Shown here one piece after another: positions 44,217-54,200 of a stretch of 64,000 nt of DNA (position 1 is the stretch's first letter; the number at the start of each line of letters is the position of its first letter). The DNA is from Labrys wisconsinensis. Lineage in GTDB: Bacteria > Pseudomonadota > Alphaproteobacteria > Rhizobiales > Labraceae. The DNA is taken from the NCBI RefSeq assembly GCF_030814995.1, contig NZ_JAUSVX010000015.1, positions 124,001 through 188,000 on the forward strand, given 5' to 3'. The position numbers and the translations under genes were made by a program. The notes beneath the pieces are model-generated. The model was not told the origin of the DNA, made no database searches, and saw only the letters and a list, made by a program, of their open reading frames with translations.

Positions 44217-45326
44217 ATGAGCGGGAAGACATGGCAGCCGCGCGCCGGCAGGCGCGGTCTGAGGCCCTGCGCGGGGCTGCTGGCGGCGGCAAGCATCGCG
44301 GCCCTGGCCGCAGGCCCGGCGTTCGCCGCCGACGGCGTCGCCGGCGGCGACACCAGCGCCAAGAAGATCGCGTTCAGCAATTCCTTCGCCGGCAACTCGT
44401 TCCGCCAGGTGATGGTCAAGAGCTGGGAGCAGGTGACGGCGCAGGCGATCAAGGACAAGATCATCGCCGGCGCCACCGTGGTCAGCGCCAACAACAACGT
44501 CACCGAGCAGGCCGCCCAGGTCCAGAACATGATCCTGGAGGGCTACAACGCCATCGCCATCCTGGCCGGCTCCGACACGGCCCTCAACGGCGTGGTCAAG
44601 GACGCCTGCGACGCCGGCATCGTCGTGGTCGCCTTCGCCGGCATCGTCACCGAGCCCTGCGCCTATGTCGTCGACTACAACTGGTCGTCCTACGGCGCCC
44701 AGGAGGTCGAGCACGTCGCCAAGGCGCTCGGCGGCAAGGGCAACCTCCTGGAGATCCGCGGCATTGCCGGTGATTCCGTCGACAAGGCGATCAGCGAGGG
44801 CATCCATGCCGCGGCCGCCAAATATCCCGGCCTGACGATCGTCGGCACGGTCTACGGCCAGTGGACGGCGACCACCGCGCAGAAGGAGGTCGCCACCATC
44901 CTGCCCTCGCTGCCCAAGGTCGATGCGGTGGTCGACCAGGGCGGCGACGGCTTCGGCGCCGCCAACGCCTTCAAGGCCGCCGGCCGGCCGATGCCGATCA
45001 TCATCATGGGCAACCGCCAGGACGAGCTCGCCTGGTGGCAGAAGGAGAAGGCCGCCAACGGCTACAGCACCTTCTCGATCTCGGCGACGCCGAGCGTGTC
45101 GCAGGTCGCCTTCTGGGTCGCCCAGCAGATCCTGGCCGGCAAGACGGTGCCGAAGAAGATCGAGGTGCCGCTCCTGCGCATCGACGATTCCACCGCGCAG
45201 GCCTGGCTCGAGGCCACGCCCGAGGGCGGCGTCGCCAACCCGCAATACAGCCAGGACCTGGTGGTTGAGATGATCGACGCCAACGCCAACGGGACGCCGC
45301 TCCCGGTCATCCCGGCCCCGAAGTGA
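44217..45326 (+). CDS. Sugar ABC transporter substrate-binding protein
   Basis: This 369-residue protein has a signal peptide (residues 1-~37: basic region, hydrophobic core, GPAFAADG). The mature part is a Peripla_BP_4 binder with [32 protein letters not shown] and [22 protein letters not shown] precedes ATG 44217; an ATG at 44118 would start upstream of the operator and is unlikely. It heads an operon ending in mannonate dehydratase, so a hexuronate, hexonate or related sugar acid is a plausible ligand. Confidence 0.88.
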   Translation: MSGKTWQPRAGRRGLRPCAGLLAAASIAALAAGPAFAADGVAGGDTSAKKIAFSNSFAGNSFRQVMVKSWEQVTAQAIKDKIIAGATVVSANNNVTEQAAQVQNMILEGYNAIAILAGSDTALNGVVKDACDAGIVVVAFAGIVTEPCAYVVDYNWSSYGAQEVEHVAKALGGKGNLLEIRGIAGDSVDKAISEGIHAAAAKYPGLTIVGTVYGQWTATTAQKEVATILPSLPKVDAVVDQGGDGFGAANAFKAAGRPMPIIIMGNRQDELAWWQKEKAANGYSTFSISATPSVSQVAFWVAQQILAGKTVPKKIEVPLLRIDDSTAQAWLEATPEGGVANPQYSQDLVVEMIDANANGTPLPVIPAPK

Positions 45327-46825
45327 TCGGGGTCGGCCCCGAAGTGAGCGGAGCTGCCGACGCGACGGCGACCGAGCCCGGCCGGCCGACCGCCGTGACG
45401 GCGCGCGGCATCGCCAAGGCCTTCGGGCCGGTCAAGGCGCTCACCGGCGCCGACCTTGAGGTCGGGGCCGGCGAGGTGATCGGGCTGGTCGGCCACAACG
45501 GCGCCGGCAAGTCGACGCTGATGAACCTCATCGCCGGCGGCCTCGTCCGCGACGCCGGCGAGCTCGTCATCGCCGGCCACCCGATCGGCCCGGACCACTC
45601 GCCGCGTGCGGCCCAGGCGATCGGCGTGCGCTGCGTGTTCCAGGAGCTGTCGCTCTGCCCCAATCTCGACGTGGCCGAGAACACCCGCGTCTTCCATCCC
45701 GCGCTGTCCGGCTGGTCCTGGCGCCGGCGGGCGACGCGGATCATCGGCGAGAGCCTCGCGGCGATCTTTCCCGGCCACGGCATCGATCTCAGAGCCAAGG
45801 TCGGCACGCTGCCGATCGCCATGCGCCAGATGATCGAGGTGGCGCGCGGCTTCTCCGTCGCCGACGACCCGCTCCGCCTGGTCATCCTCGACGAGCCGAC
45901 CTCGGCGCTCGATGAGCGGCGCGCCGCCGAGCTGCTGCGCCATGTCCGCCGCGTGGCTGCGCTCGGGGTCAGCGTCATCCTCGTCACCCATCGCCTCAAC
46001 GAGATCTTCGAGGTCGCCGACCGCATCGTCGTCATGCGCGACGGCGCGGTCGTCGCCGAGCAGCCGGCATCGAGCCTCACCCGCGCCGACCTGGTCGCGC
46101 TGATGGGCGGTGCCGAGGACGGGCCGGCGGCGCGGACCGGCGGCGACGGCGCGGCGTCCGGCGACATCCTGGTGTCGCTGCCGGCGGCCGGGCCCGGTGC
46201 CGTGGCGATCGAGGCCCGGGCGGGCGAGATCGTCGGCTTCGCCGGGCTCGACGGCCACGGCCAGCGCGAGGCGCTGCGCGCCCTCAACAGGCCGGGCGCC
46301 GGGCGCGAGGCCACCGCCTTCGTCGCCGGCGACCGCCAGGCCGACGGTGTCTTCCCGCTCTGGTCGATCGCGCAGAATCTGTCGCTCTGCGCCCTGGCCG
46401 GGCTGCGCCGCGGCCATCTCATCTCCGCCCGCGCCGAGGCCGAGCTGGCGCAGGACTGGCGCCGGCGCATCGACATCCGCGCCGCCGACCTCGACCGGCC
46501 GATCCTCACCCTCTCCGGCGGCAACCAGCAGAAGGTGTTGTTCGCCCGGGCCCTCGCCGCGCAGGCGCCGGTCGTGCTGCTCGACGACCCCATGCGCGGG
46601 GTCGACGTCGGCACCAAGCAGGAGGTCTACCGCCTGATCCGGGCCGAGGCCGGGCGGGGCCGCAGCTTCGTGTGGTATTCCACCGAGCTCGACGAATTGT
46701 CCCATTGCGACCGCGTCTATGTCTTCCGCGAGGGCCGCGCCGTCGCCTGCCTGCCGGCGGCGGCGGTCAGCGCCGCCGCCATCATCGAAGCCTCGTTCGG
46801 CGGAGGCCGCCATGGCCATGCCTGA
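45323..46825 (+). CDS. Sugar ABC transporter ATP-binding protein (two NBDs)
   Basis: This 500-residue ATPase has NBD1 with GHNGAGKST, a degenerate signature (LPIAMRQ) and [15 protein letters not shown]2 has [12 protein letters not shown] instead of a P-loop, LSGGNQQK, and [12 protein letters not shown], where the usual catalytic Glu is Asp. NBD2 is also shorter than in its relatives here. GTG 45323 overlaps the upstream stop (GTGA). Confidence 0.88.
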   Translation: MIGVGPEVSGAADATATEPGRPTAVTARGIAKAFGPVKALTGADLEVGAGEVIGLVGHNGAGKSTLMNLIAGGLVRDAGELVIAGHPIGPDHSPRAAQAIGVRCVFQELSLCPNLDVAENTRVFHPALSGWSWRRRATRIIGESLAAIFPGHGIDLRAKVGTLPIAMRQMIEVARGFSVADDPLRLVILDEPTSALDERRAAELLRHVRRVAALGVSVILVTHRLNEIFEVADRIVVMRDGAVVAEQPASSLTRADLVALMGGAEDGPAARTGGDGAASGDILVSLPAAGPGAVAIEARAGEIVGFAGLDGHGQREALRALNRPGAGREATAFVAGDRQADGVFPLWSIAQNLSLCALAGLRRGHLISARAEAELAQDWRRRIDIRAADLDRPILTLSGGNQQKVLFARALAAQAPVVLLDDPMRGVDVGTKQEVYRLIRAEAGRGRSFVWYSTELDELSHCDRVYVFREGRAVACLPAAAVSAAAIIEASFGGGRHGHA

Positions 46826-47768
46826 CGCGATTGCCCGCCCGCGCCCCCTGGCCTGGCGCGCCCTGGCCGATGCCTGGCTGCCGCTGATCGTGCTGGCGGC
46901 CATGCTGGCGGCGATCGGCATGCTGCGCCCGGGCGTGTTCGGCATGTTCGGGCTGAACCTTTTGTTCAAGCTCTCGGTGCCGCTGATCCTCGCCGCGCTC
47001 AGCCAGATGCTGGTGGTGGCGCTCGGCGACATCGACCTCTCCACCGGCGCCTTCATCGGCTTCGTCACCTGCGTCTGCGCGGTGCACCTCGACGCCGAGC
47101 CGCTCACCGCCGCCGCGCTGCTGCTGGCCGGCATCGGCGCCTATGCGCTGGTCGGCGCGCTGATCCAGCTGCGGCGGCTGCCTTCGATCATCGTCACGCT
47201 CGGCACCTCCTTCGTCTGGACCGGCTGCGCCGTCCTCGTCCTGCCGGCGCCCGGCGGCGTGGCGCCGGCCTGGCTGACCGCGATCCCGCGCCTCTCGATG
47301 CCGCTGCTGCCGCTGCCCCTGTGGATCGCCGCGGGTCTGGCCCTCGTCGGCCACCTCGTGGTCATGAAGTCCTCGCTCGGCGTGCTCGTGCGCGGCGCCG
47401 GCGGCAATCCCCGCGCCATGACCCGGGCCGGCTGGTCGGTGCTGCGGCTGCGCGTCGGCATCTACGCCGCGGCCGGTGCCTGCAACGTCGCGGCCGGCCT
47501 GGCGCTCTCGGCCCTCACCACCTCGGGCGCGCCCAACATCGCGCCGGCCTACACCCTGCTCTCCATCGCCGCGGTCATCCTCGGCGGCGGCAGCTTCGTC
47601 GGCGGCATCGTCTCGCCCGCCGGCACCGTGGTCGGGGCCATGACGCTGTCGCTGGTCGGCTCGGTGCTGACCTTCCTCAGCGTGCCGCCGGTCTGGCAGA
47701 TCGGCGCCCAGGGCCTGATCCTGGTGGCGGTGCTGTTCGGCCGCGTGCTGACGAGGGGCCGGGCATGA
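46812..47768 (+). CDS. Sugar ABC transporter permease (RbsC type)
   Basis: This 318-residue membrane protein has the loop [18 protein letters not shown] and about eight hydrophobic segments. GGAGGCCGCC precedes ATG 46812, which overlaps the end of the ATPase gene by 14 bp. It pairs with the following permease. Confidence 0.88.
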   Translation: MAMPDAIARPRPLAWRALADAWLPLIVLAAMLAAIGMLRPGVFGMFGLNLLFKLSVPLILAALSQMLVVALGDIDLSTGAFIGFVTCVCAVHLDAEPLTAAALLLAGIGAYALVGALIQLRRLPSIIVTLGTSFVWTGCAVLVLPAPGGVAPAWLTAIPRLSMPLLPLPLWIAAGLALVGHLVVMKSSLGVLVRGAGGNPRAMTRAGWSVLRLRVGIYAAAGACNVAAGLALSALTTSGAPNIAPAYTLLSIAAVILGGGSFVGGIVSPAGTVVGAMTLSLVGSVLTFLSVPPVWQIGAQGLILVAVLFGRVLTRGRA

Positions 47769-48718
47769 GGGGGCCGGGCATGAGGCGTCTGCGCGCGGCC
47801 GTCGCCGATCCCGCCATGCTCGGCTTTGCCGCCGCGGCGCTGCTCTGGGCGGCGACCGTCGCGCTCGCCCGCGGGCAGGGCGGCCTGGAGACATTGGCGG
47901 TGGCGCTGTCCTTCGCCATCTTCGCGGTGACGGTCGGCACGGGGCAGATGTTCGTCATCGCCTCGGGCCCGGGCAATATCGACCTGTCGAGCCCGGCGGT
48001 GCTGACGCTCGCCGCCTATGTCGCCATGGACGCCATGCACGGCGCCGACGCCCTGCTGCCGCTCGGCCTCGTCCTGGCGGTCGGGGTCGGCCTCCTCGCC
48101 GGCGTCGGCAATTTCGTGCTGATCCGCAGCCTCGCCATCCCGCCGATCATCGCCACGCTGGCTTCGAGCTTCGTGCTGCAGTCGCTGGCGATGAATGCCG
48201 GCGGGGAATCCACCATCAAGCCGCCACCGCTGCTGGCCGATTTCACCGTGCTGCACCTGTTCGGGGTCCAGGTGCTGCTGGTGCTCGGCATCGCCGGGTC
48301 GATCCTGGCGCAGCTGGTCATCGGCCGCACCATCTTCGGCCGGCACCTGCTCGCCGCCGGCCAGAACGAGCGGGCGGCGCGGCTCGCCGGCGTGCCGGCG
48401 GGGCGCATCCGCCTCATCGCCTATGTCGTCTCCGGCGGCCTGGCCGGCTTGGCCGGCTTCCTGCTCGCCGGCTTCACCGGTGGCGCCGCCCTCAACATGG
48501 GTGACTCCTACCTGATGGAATCGGTCGCCGTCGCCGTGCTCGGCGGCACCAGCGTCGCCGGCGGGCGCGCCAACGCCATCGGCATCTGGGGCGCGGCGCT
48601 GTTCCTCAGCCTGCTCGCCACGCTGCTCAATGCGTCAGGCGTCGATGCCGGCTGGCGCTTCATCCTGTCGGGTCTGACCATCGTCGCCGTGGTCTGCTTC
48701 GCCTCGGACAGGGCATGA
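47765..48718 (+). CDS. Sugar ABC transporter permease (RbsC type)
   Basis: This ~317-residue membrane protein has ASGPGNIDLSSPAVLTLAAY and several hydrophobic segments. ATG 47765 overlaps the previous stop; ATG 47780 is also preceded by a good purine-rich site. A small tandem duplication created the two starts. Its stop overlaps the dehydrogenase ATG (ATGA). Confidence 0.88.
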   Translation: MRGPGMRRLRAAVADPAMLGFAAAALLWAATVALARGQGGLETLAVALSFAIFAVTVGTGQMFVIASGPGNIDLSSPAVLTLAAYVAMDAMHGADALLPLGLVLAVGVGLLAGVGNFVLIRSLAIPPIIATLASSFVLQSLAMNAGGESTIKPPPLLADFTVLHLFGVQVLLVLGIAGSILAQLVIGRTIFGRHLLAAGQNERAARLAGVPAGRIRLIAYVVSGGLAGLAGFLLAGFTGGAALNMGDSYLMESVAVAVLGGTSVAGGRANAIGIWGAALFLSLLATLLNASGVDAGWRFILSGLTIVAVVCFASDRA

Positions 48719-49755
48719 CCGCAGGGGATTTCGCCATGATCGCCGTTGCCGTCGAAGAGCCGCACCGTCTCGTCGTTCGCGCCGATGCAGCCGCGCCGCC
48801 CGGGCCGGGCGAGGTGGCCATCCGCATCGCCCGCGCCGGCATCTGCGGCTCGGACATGCACATCCTGCACGGCACCAATCCCTTCGCCGTCTATCCCCGC
48901 ATCATCGGCCACGAATTCGCCGGGGTGGTCGAGGCGGTGGGGGAGGGCGTCGCGGGCCCGGCGCCGGGCGACCACGTCGTCGGCGATCCCGTCATCGCCT
49001 GCGGCCATTGCTATCCCTGCCGTGTCGGCCGCCCCAATGTCTGCGCCCGCCTGGAAGTGCTCGGCGTGCATCGCGACGGCGGCTTCCGCAGCCGTGTCGT
49101 CATCCCCGCCGCCAATGCGGTGAAGGTCCCGCCGGCGCTGCCGCTGGCGATCGCCGCCCTGGCCGAGCCCTTCTCCGTCGCCGCCAACGTGCTGGGCCGC
49201 ACCGGCTGCGGCCCGCAGGACACCGTTCTGGTCTACGGCGCCGGGACGGTCGGCCTCACCGTGCTGCAGGTCGCCCGGCTGCACGGCGCCCGCGTCATCG
49301 TCGCCGATATCGACGCTGCCCGGCTGGAGCTGGCGCAGGCCCTCGGCGCCGACCGCGTCGTCCATTCCCGGCGCGAGCCGGTTCCGGCGGCCGTCGCGGC
49401 GGAGAACGAGGGCCTCGGCCCGAGCCTCGTCATCGACGGCGCCGGCATTCCCAGCCTGCTGGCCGAGGCGGTGGCGGTGGCGAGCCCCGCCGGGCGGATC
49501 GGGCTGCTCGGCTTTGCGGCGGAGCCCTCGGCGCTGGTGCAGCAGGAGGTGGTGCGCAAGGAGCTCTCGATCTTCGGCTCGCGCCTCAACCGCCGCCTCA
49601 TCCCCGAGGTGGTCGGCTGGCTGGCGAGCGGCCGGCTCGACCCCGGCGCCATGATCACCCGCACCTTCGCCGCCGCCGAGGCGCGGGCGGCCTTCGACCT
49701 CCTGGAGACCGATCCGGGCCGGGCCGTGAAGGTGCAGCTCGCCTTCGACGCCTGA
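48715..49755 (+). CDS. Zinc-containing alcohol/sugar-acid dehydrogenase (MDR family)
   Basis: This 346-residue medium-chain dehydrogenase has the catalytic zinc ligands in ICGSDMH and GHEFAG and the structural zinc cysteines in CGHCYPCRVGRPNVC. VYGAGTVGLTVLQVA is the NAD-binding motif. With mannonate dehydratase directly downstream, it recalls the RspB-RspA pair. Relatives oxidise L-gulonate or L-galactonate to keto acids, so a hexonate oxidised to a ketohexuronate is likely. It overlaps the permease gene by 4 bp. Confidence 0.87.
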   Translation: MTAGDFAMIAVAVEEPHRLVVRADAAAPPGPGEVAIRIARAGICGSDMHILHGTNPFAVYPRIIGHEFAGVVEAVGEGVAGPAPGDHVVGDPVIACGHCYPCRVGRPNVCARLEVLGVHRDGGFRSRVVIPAANAVKVPPALPLAIAALAEPFSVAANVLGRTGCGPQDTVLVYGAGTVGLTVLQVARLHGARVIVADIDAARLELAQALGADRVVHSRREPVPAAVAAENEGLGPSLVIDGAGIPSLLAEAVAVASPAGRIGLLGFAAEPSALVQQEVVRKELSIFGSRLNRRLIPEVVGWLASGRLDPGAMITRTFAAAEARAAFDLLETDPGRAVKVQLAFDA

Positions 49756-49781
49756 CCTCTCAAGACCGACAAGGACGCATG

Positions 49782-50978
49782 ATGGAACAGACCTGGCGCT
49801 GGTGGGGCCCCGCCGATCCGATCACGCTGGCGCATGTCCGGCAGACGGGCGCGACCGGCATCGTCACCGCCCTGCACGACATCCCGGCCGGCGAGGTCTG
49901 GCCGCTGGAGGCCGTCGCCGAGCGCAAGCGCTTCATCGAGGCCGATGCCGCGCTCGGCCTGCGCTGGAGCGTGGTGGAAAGCCTGCCGGTGGCGGAGGCG
50001 ATCAAGCTCGGCAGGGGCGATCTCGAGCCGCTGTTCGAGAACTACCGCCGGTCGATCCGCAATCTCGCCGCCTGCGGCGTCGGCACCATCTGCTACAATT
50101 TCATGCCGGTGCTGGACTGGTGCCGCACCGAGCTGCGCGCGCCCCAGCCCGGCGGCGGCACGGCGCTGCGCTTCAACGCCCACCAGTTCGCCGCCTTCGA
50201 CTGCCTGATGCTGCAGCGCCCCGGTGCCGAGGCCGATCATGCGCCCGAGGTGCTGGCGCGCGGACGCGCCTGGTTCGCCGCGGCGAGCGAGGACGACAGG
50301 CGCACGCTGCTCGCCACCATCATGGCTGGCCTGCCCGGCGCCTTCGACCGCTACGACATCCCGCAGCTCAGGACGATGCTGCAGCGCTTCGACGGCATCG
50401 GCCGGGCCGGGCTTCTCGCCAACCTCGTGCGCTTCCTGGAAGCGGTGGTGCCGACCGCCGAGGCGGTGGGCGTGCGTCTCGCCATCCACCCCGACGATCC
50501 GCCGCGCCCGCTGCTCGGCCTGCCCCGGATCGTCGGCACCGAGGCCGACATCTCGGCCCTGCTGGCGGCGGTCGACTCGCCCGCCAGCGGCCTGACGCTG
50601 TGCTCCGGCTCGCTCGGCGCCGGGGCGGGCAACGACGTGCCCGCCATCGCCCGCCGCTTTGCCGGGCGCATCCATTTCGCCCATCTGCGCAATGTCGCCA
50701 AGGAGCCGGACGGCTCGTTCATGGAGGCCGAGCATCTCGGCGGCGACACCGACATGGTCGCCGTGGTGACGACGCTGCTCGAGGAGCAGGACCGGCGCCG
50801 GCGCGCGGGCGCGGCACGCTGGCGCATCCCCTTCCGCCCGGACCATGGCCACGAGCTGATCTACGACCACGGCCGCCCGACCCATCCCGGCTATCCCGTC
50901 ATCGGCCGCCTCAAGGGCCTGGCCGAGATCCGCGGCGTGATGACCGCCGTCGCCGCCTTGCGGCACCTGCCGACCTGA
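49782..50978 (+). CDS. uxuA: Mannonate dehydratase
   Basis: This 398-residue protein matches UxuA: MEQTWRWWGPADPI at the start, NAHQFAAFDCLMLQR, HPDDPPRPLLGLPRIVGT, CSGSLGAGAGNDVP and YDHGRPTHPGYPVIGRLKG. UxuA dehydrates D-mannonate to 2-keto-3-deoxygluconate. ATG 49782 gives the canonical start; ATG 49779 lies one codon upstream. It ends the operon that begins with the importer at 44217 and gives the best clue to that operon's substrate class. Confidence 0.93.
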   Translation: MEQTWRWWGPADPITLAHVRQTGATGIVTALHDIPAGEVWPLEAVAERKRFIEADAALGLRWSVVESLPVAEAIKLGRGDLEPLFENYRRSIRNLAACGVGTICYNFMPVLDWCRTELRAPQPGGGTALRFNAHQFAAFDCLMLQRPGAEADHAPEVLARGRAWFAAASEDDRRTLLATIMAGLPGAFDRYDIPQLRTMLQRFDGIGRAGLLANLVRFLEAVVPTAEAVGVRLAIHPDDPPRPLLGLPRIVGTEADISALLAAVDSPASGLTLCSGSLGAGAGNDVPAIARRFAGRIHFAHLRNVAKEPDGSFMEAEHLGGDTDMVAVVTTLLEEQDRRRRAGAARWRIPFRPDHGHELIYDHGRPTHPGYPVIGRLKGLAEIRGVMTAVAALRHLPT

Positions 50979-51076
50979 GCGGCCGGGCATTGCTGGACGA
51001 GTCGGGCGCCGTGGTCGTGGTGGCGACAGGCCGGCCTTTCGGATTGGGGGCCTTGGCGTCGCCGATCGTTACTTCC

Positions 51077-51116
51077 CATCGACGGACGCCATTGCGAACG
51101 TGCCAATCCGTCGATG
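51077..51116 (+). terminator. Perfect 10-bp inverted repeat after uxuA
   Basis: CATCGACGGA at 51077-51086 pairs exactly with TCCGTCGATG at 51107-51116 around a 20-nt loop. It lies about 100 bp after the uxuA stop. The rest of the 50979-51266 gap is otherwise empty, with an AT-richer stretch near 51177-51210 that could hold the promoter of the RHS gene. Confidence 0.45.
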
Positions 51117-51266
51117 CCGTCGTCGAGCGGATAGCGTGATGCCACATCGAAGCCTGTGAGCGACGCCGTGCGTGTGGACAATTTGTGGTTGTCGCAATTG
51201 TGTCGCTGACCTTGCGTTAGGAGGGCAGCGCCGGGCTGATCCGGCTGGGGCCTTTGGGGGGCTTCG

Positions 51267-54200
51267 ATGACCGAGGGTTTTGGCGCGGTCCGCGTGCGGG
51301 CCGGCGTGGTGTTGTCGTGTGCCGCGGCGGTGGCGGCGTGGCTGGGAAGCTGGGCGGCTCCCGCTGTTGCGGCGAGTGTCCAGGCAGCGAGCGTGCCGTC
51401 GCTGCGCGGCGGGCCGGTGGGGCTCGCATTGCCCCCTTTGCCGGCTCCCGGCCCGATCGCGGGGGCGCCACGGGCGTCGGTGACCGGTCCGGTGAGACTG
51501 ATGGCGCAGGCAGATCCGAGCGTGCCGGAAGCGTCGATCCCGCCAGCGACGCCGGGTGATCCGGCGTCGTCCGATCCATCGAGCCCCTCGGCCCAGACGC
51601 CGACCCCATCAGAAGACACGCCCTCGACGACGGACACGGCACAGCCGGCGGAGGAGCAGGAGACTGCTCCGGCTGCGGCCGTTGCGGCCGCCGCTGAAGC
51701 CGGCGGTGGCGACGTCACTGACCCGGGCGCGGCGCTGGCGGCCGCAAGCGGGATGAGATCGAAGATCCAGCCAGCTCCGTCGAACGGGTCGTTCACGCAG
51801 CGCATCCCGCTGGCGGTGCCGGCGTTCCGCGGCATCGAGCCGAACCTCGGTCTGGTCTACGATTCCAACGCTGGGGCGCGGGCCGGCGGCTGGTGGGCTG
51901 GCTTTGCCGGTGTCGGCATGCGGGTGTCGGGCCTGTCGGACATCACCCGCATCACCCATGGTGGCGGCACGCCGCGCTTCGACGACGCGCTCGATGTCTT
52001 CGCGCTGGATGGGGACGAGTTGGTGGCCTGCACGGCTGATATGACCAGCCCGGCGTGCACCACGGGCACAACCGGCACGGGCGTGACCACCTACGCCACG
52101 CGTGTGGAAAGCTTCGCGCGCATCAAGCGCACAGTGGATGGGGCGAGCGGGGCGAGCACCTGGACGGTGACGGGCCTGGACGGGACGGTGTCGACTTATG
52201 CCTCGGTCTCGACGTCGGGCTGGGGCGGTGTGGCCGATGCAGATCTGCCGAAGCTTGCGACGCAGGCGCGCTGGCTGTTGCAGAGCGTGGCTGACACGCA
52301 TGGCAACCGTGTCGACTATGCTTATGCCTGCACCACTCTGCCGGTGTGCTGGCCGACGAGCATCCAATACGTCAACAACGGCGAGGTGGCGCCGGTTGCG
52401 ACCATCACCTTCAATCGGGAGACGGCGCCGGCGAGCGCCGTGCTGATTCTGGCCAATGGCGGGGTGATGGCGCCGGCGGCGAACGGAACGATCCCCTCGA
52501 CGGAGAAGTCGCTGTCGAAGCTGGACCAGCGGCTGACGTCGGTGGACGTGCAGTTCGGGGGCACCCGGATGCGGGCCTATGACCTCGCCTATGAGCAGAG
52601 CCCCGCGACCGGGCTGTCCCGCCTGATCACGGTGACACCCTACGGCAAGGACGCCAGCTTCACCGGCGGCCACGTCACCGGCGGCACCAGCCTGCCCCCG
52701 ACCAAGCTCGCCTATCAGGGCTCGGCGCCGGCCCTTACCGCGCCAAGGGCCTTGCCGTTTTCCATCTCGAACTACCGGGACTACCCGCCGCGGGCGGGGC
52801 AACCGTATGCGGATTTCCTCGGCCTCGGCGACCTCGATGGCGATCAGAAGCTGAAGCCCTACACGCAGCTTGTCGAGCCACCGGACGAGCCCAATTGCGA
52901 TTCGTCGGGCCACGACTGCTACTACGCCCCGGCCCGTTGCACGCCCTCGTTCACCGCGCCCTACACTTGTCTGACGGTGACGCGAGAGGACTGCGGCGAT
53001 CGCGGTATGATGAAAACCGTCACCTCGGTCGGGATCTCTCCGTCCGCGGATGTCGACGGCGACGGACGACCGAATCTCCTGTACTCGATGGCCGAATCGG
53101 TCAGCGGATGCGGCAGTGGCGAAAGCGTCAAGCGGACGATCGGGATCGACGGCCTCTCCGCCACTGGCACCAACGAGAACGATCCCCTGACCGTCGCGGG
53201 CTTCCCCGACATCGATGGCGACGGCAAGCAGGAGATCGTGTTCACGGACGGCAAGGTCCTGTCGAACTCTCCCGGCATCGCGGGCGTCACCATTCCCGTC
53301 AATTTGCGGACGTCCGGTCCTGCCGGTTTCTCAGTCCGGTACTTTTTCGCTGACATCAACGGCGATGGCCGTACCGACGTCTTGACCATGGGCCCGGCCA
53401 CGGCCACCGGCGCGGACGGTGCTCCTCAGACGCAGCTGACCTATGCCTTATCGACAGGGACGGGCTATTCGCCGCAGCGGGTTCAATATGTGCCCGCTCT
53501 CTGGGTCTCCAGCGGGCAGCTGGATTTTCGCAGCCTGGGAGTGATCCAAGGCGACTTCAACGGCGATGGGCGCGCTGATTTCCTGTCGCTGTACAAGACG
53601 GCGTCGACGGACACGACGGCGACCTACGATGTGCGGGTTCTGCTGTCGACCGGGAACGGCTTCGTGGTGCAGACCTGGGCGAGCGGCATCGTGCTCCCGG
53701 CAAGCGGTCCTCGCGATCTGACGGCTCTTTTTTCCCCCGGTGTCAGGCGCGGCGATTTCAACGGCAACGGCCGAGACGACATCATCATCAGGCGCGACGA
53801 CCAACACGCGATCCTCCTCCTCTCCACCGGTTCGAGCTTCAACGCCGTCCCGATCGAGACACCTCGAATCTTCTCGGTCCTCGATATCGACGGCGACGGT
53901 CGGGATGAGCTGGCGCCTGGAGTGATCCGCCGCCTGAACCAGTTGGACAGCGATGGCACGTATATCTCGCTGGCTGGCCCCTTCCCCGACCTGCTGACCT
54001 CCGTGACGGGTCCTTTGGGTGGGAAGACGACGATCGCCTACCAGCCCTCGTCCGGCGTGGTGCACGGTCCGATGCCGGGCATCCTGCAGGTGGTGAAGTC
54101 CGTGACGCTGAGCGACGGGCGGTCTTCGCCGTCGACGACGAGTTACAGCTTTGCGGGCGGGCTGTACAATGCCTCGGAGCGTCGGTTCCTCGGCTTCCGG

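Noticed and set aside
51177-51193. GACAATTTGTGGTTGTC as a further member of the 17-bp operator family
   Set aside because: Outer arms are similar in shape (GACAA-N7-TTGTC) but the core differs, and the nearest TAG-type box lies at 25 bp, not 36-37.
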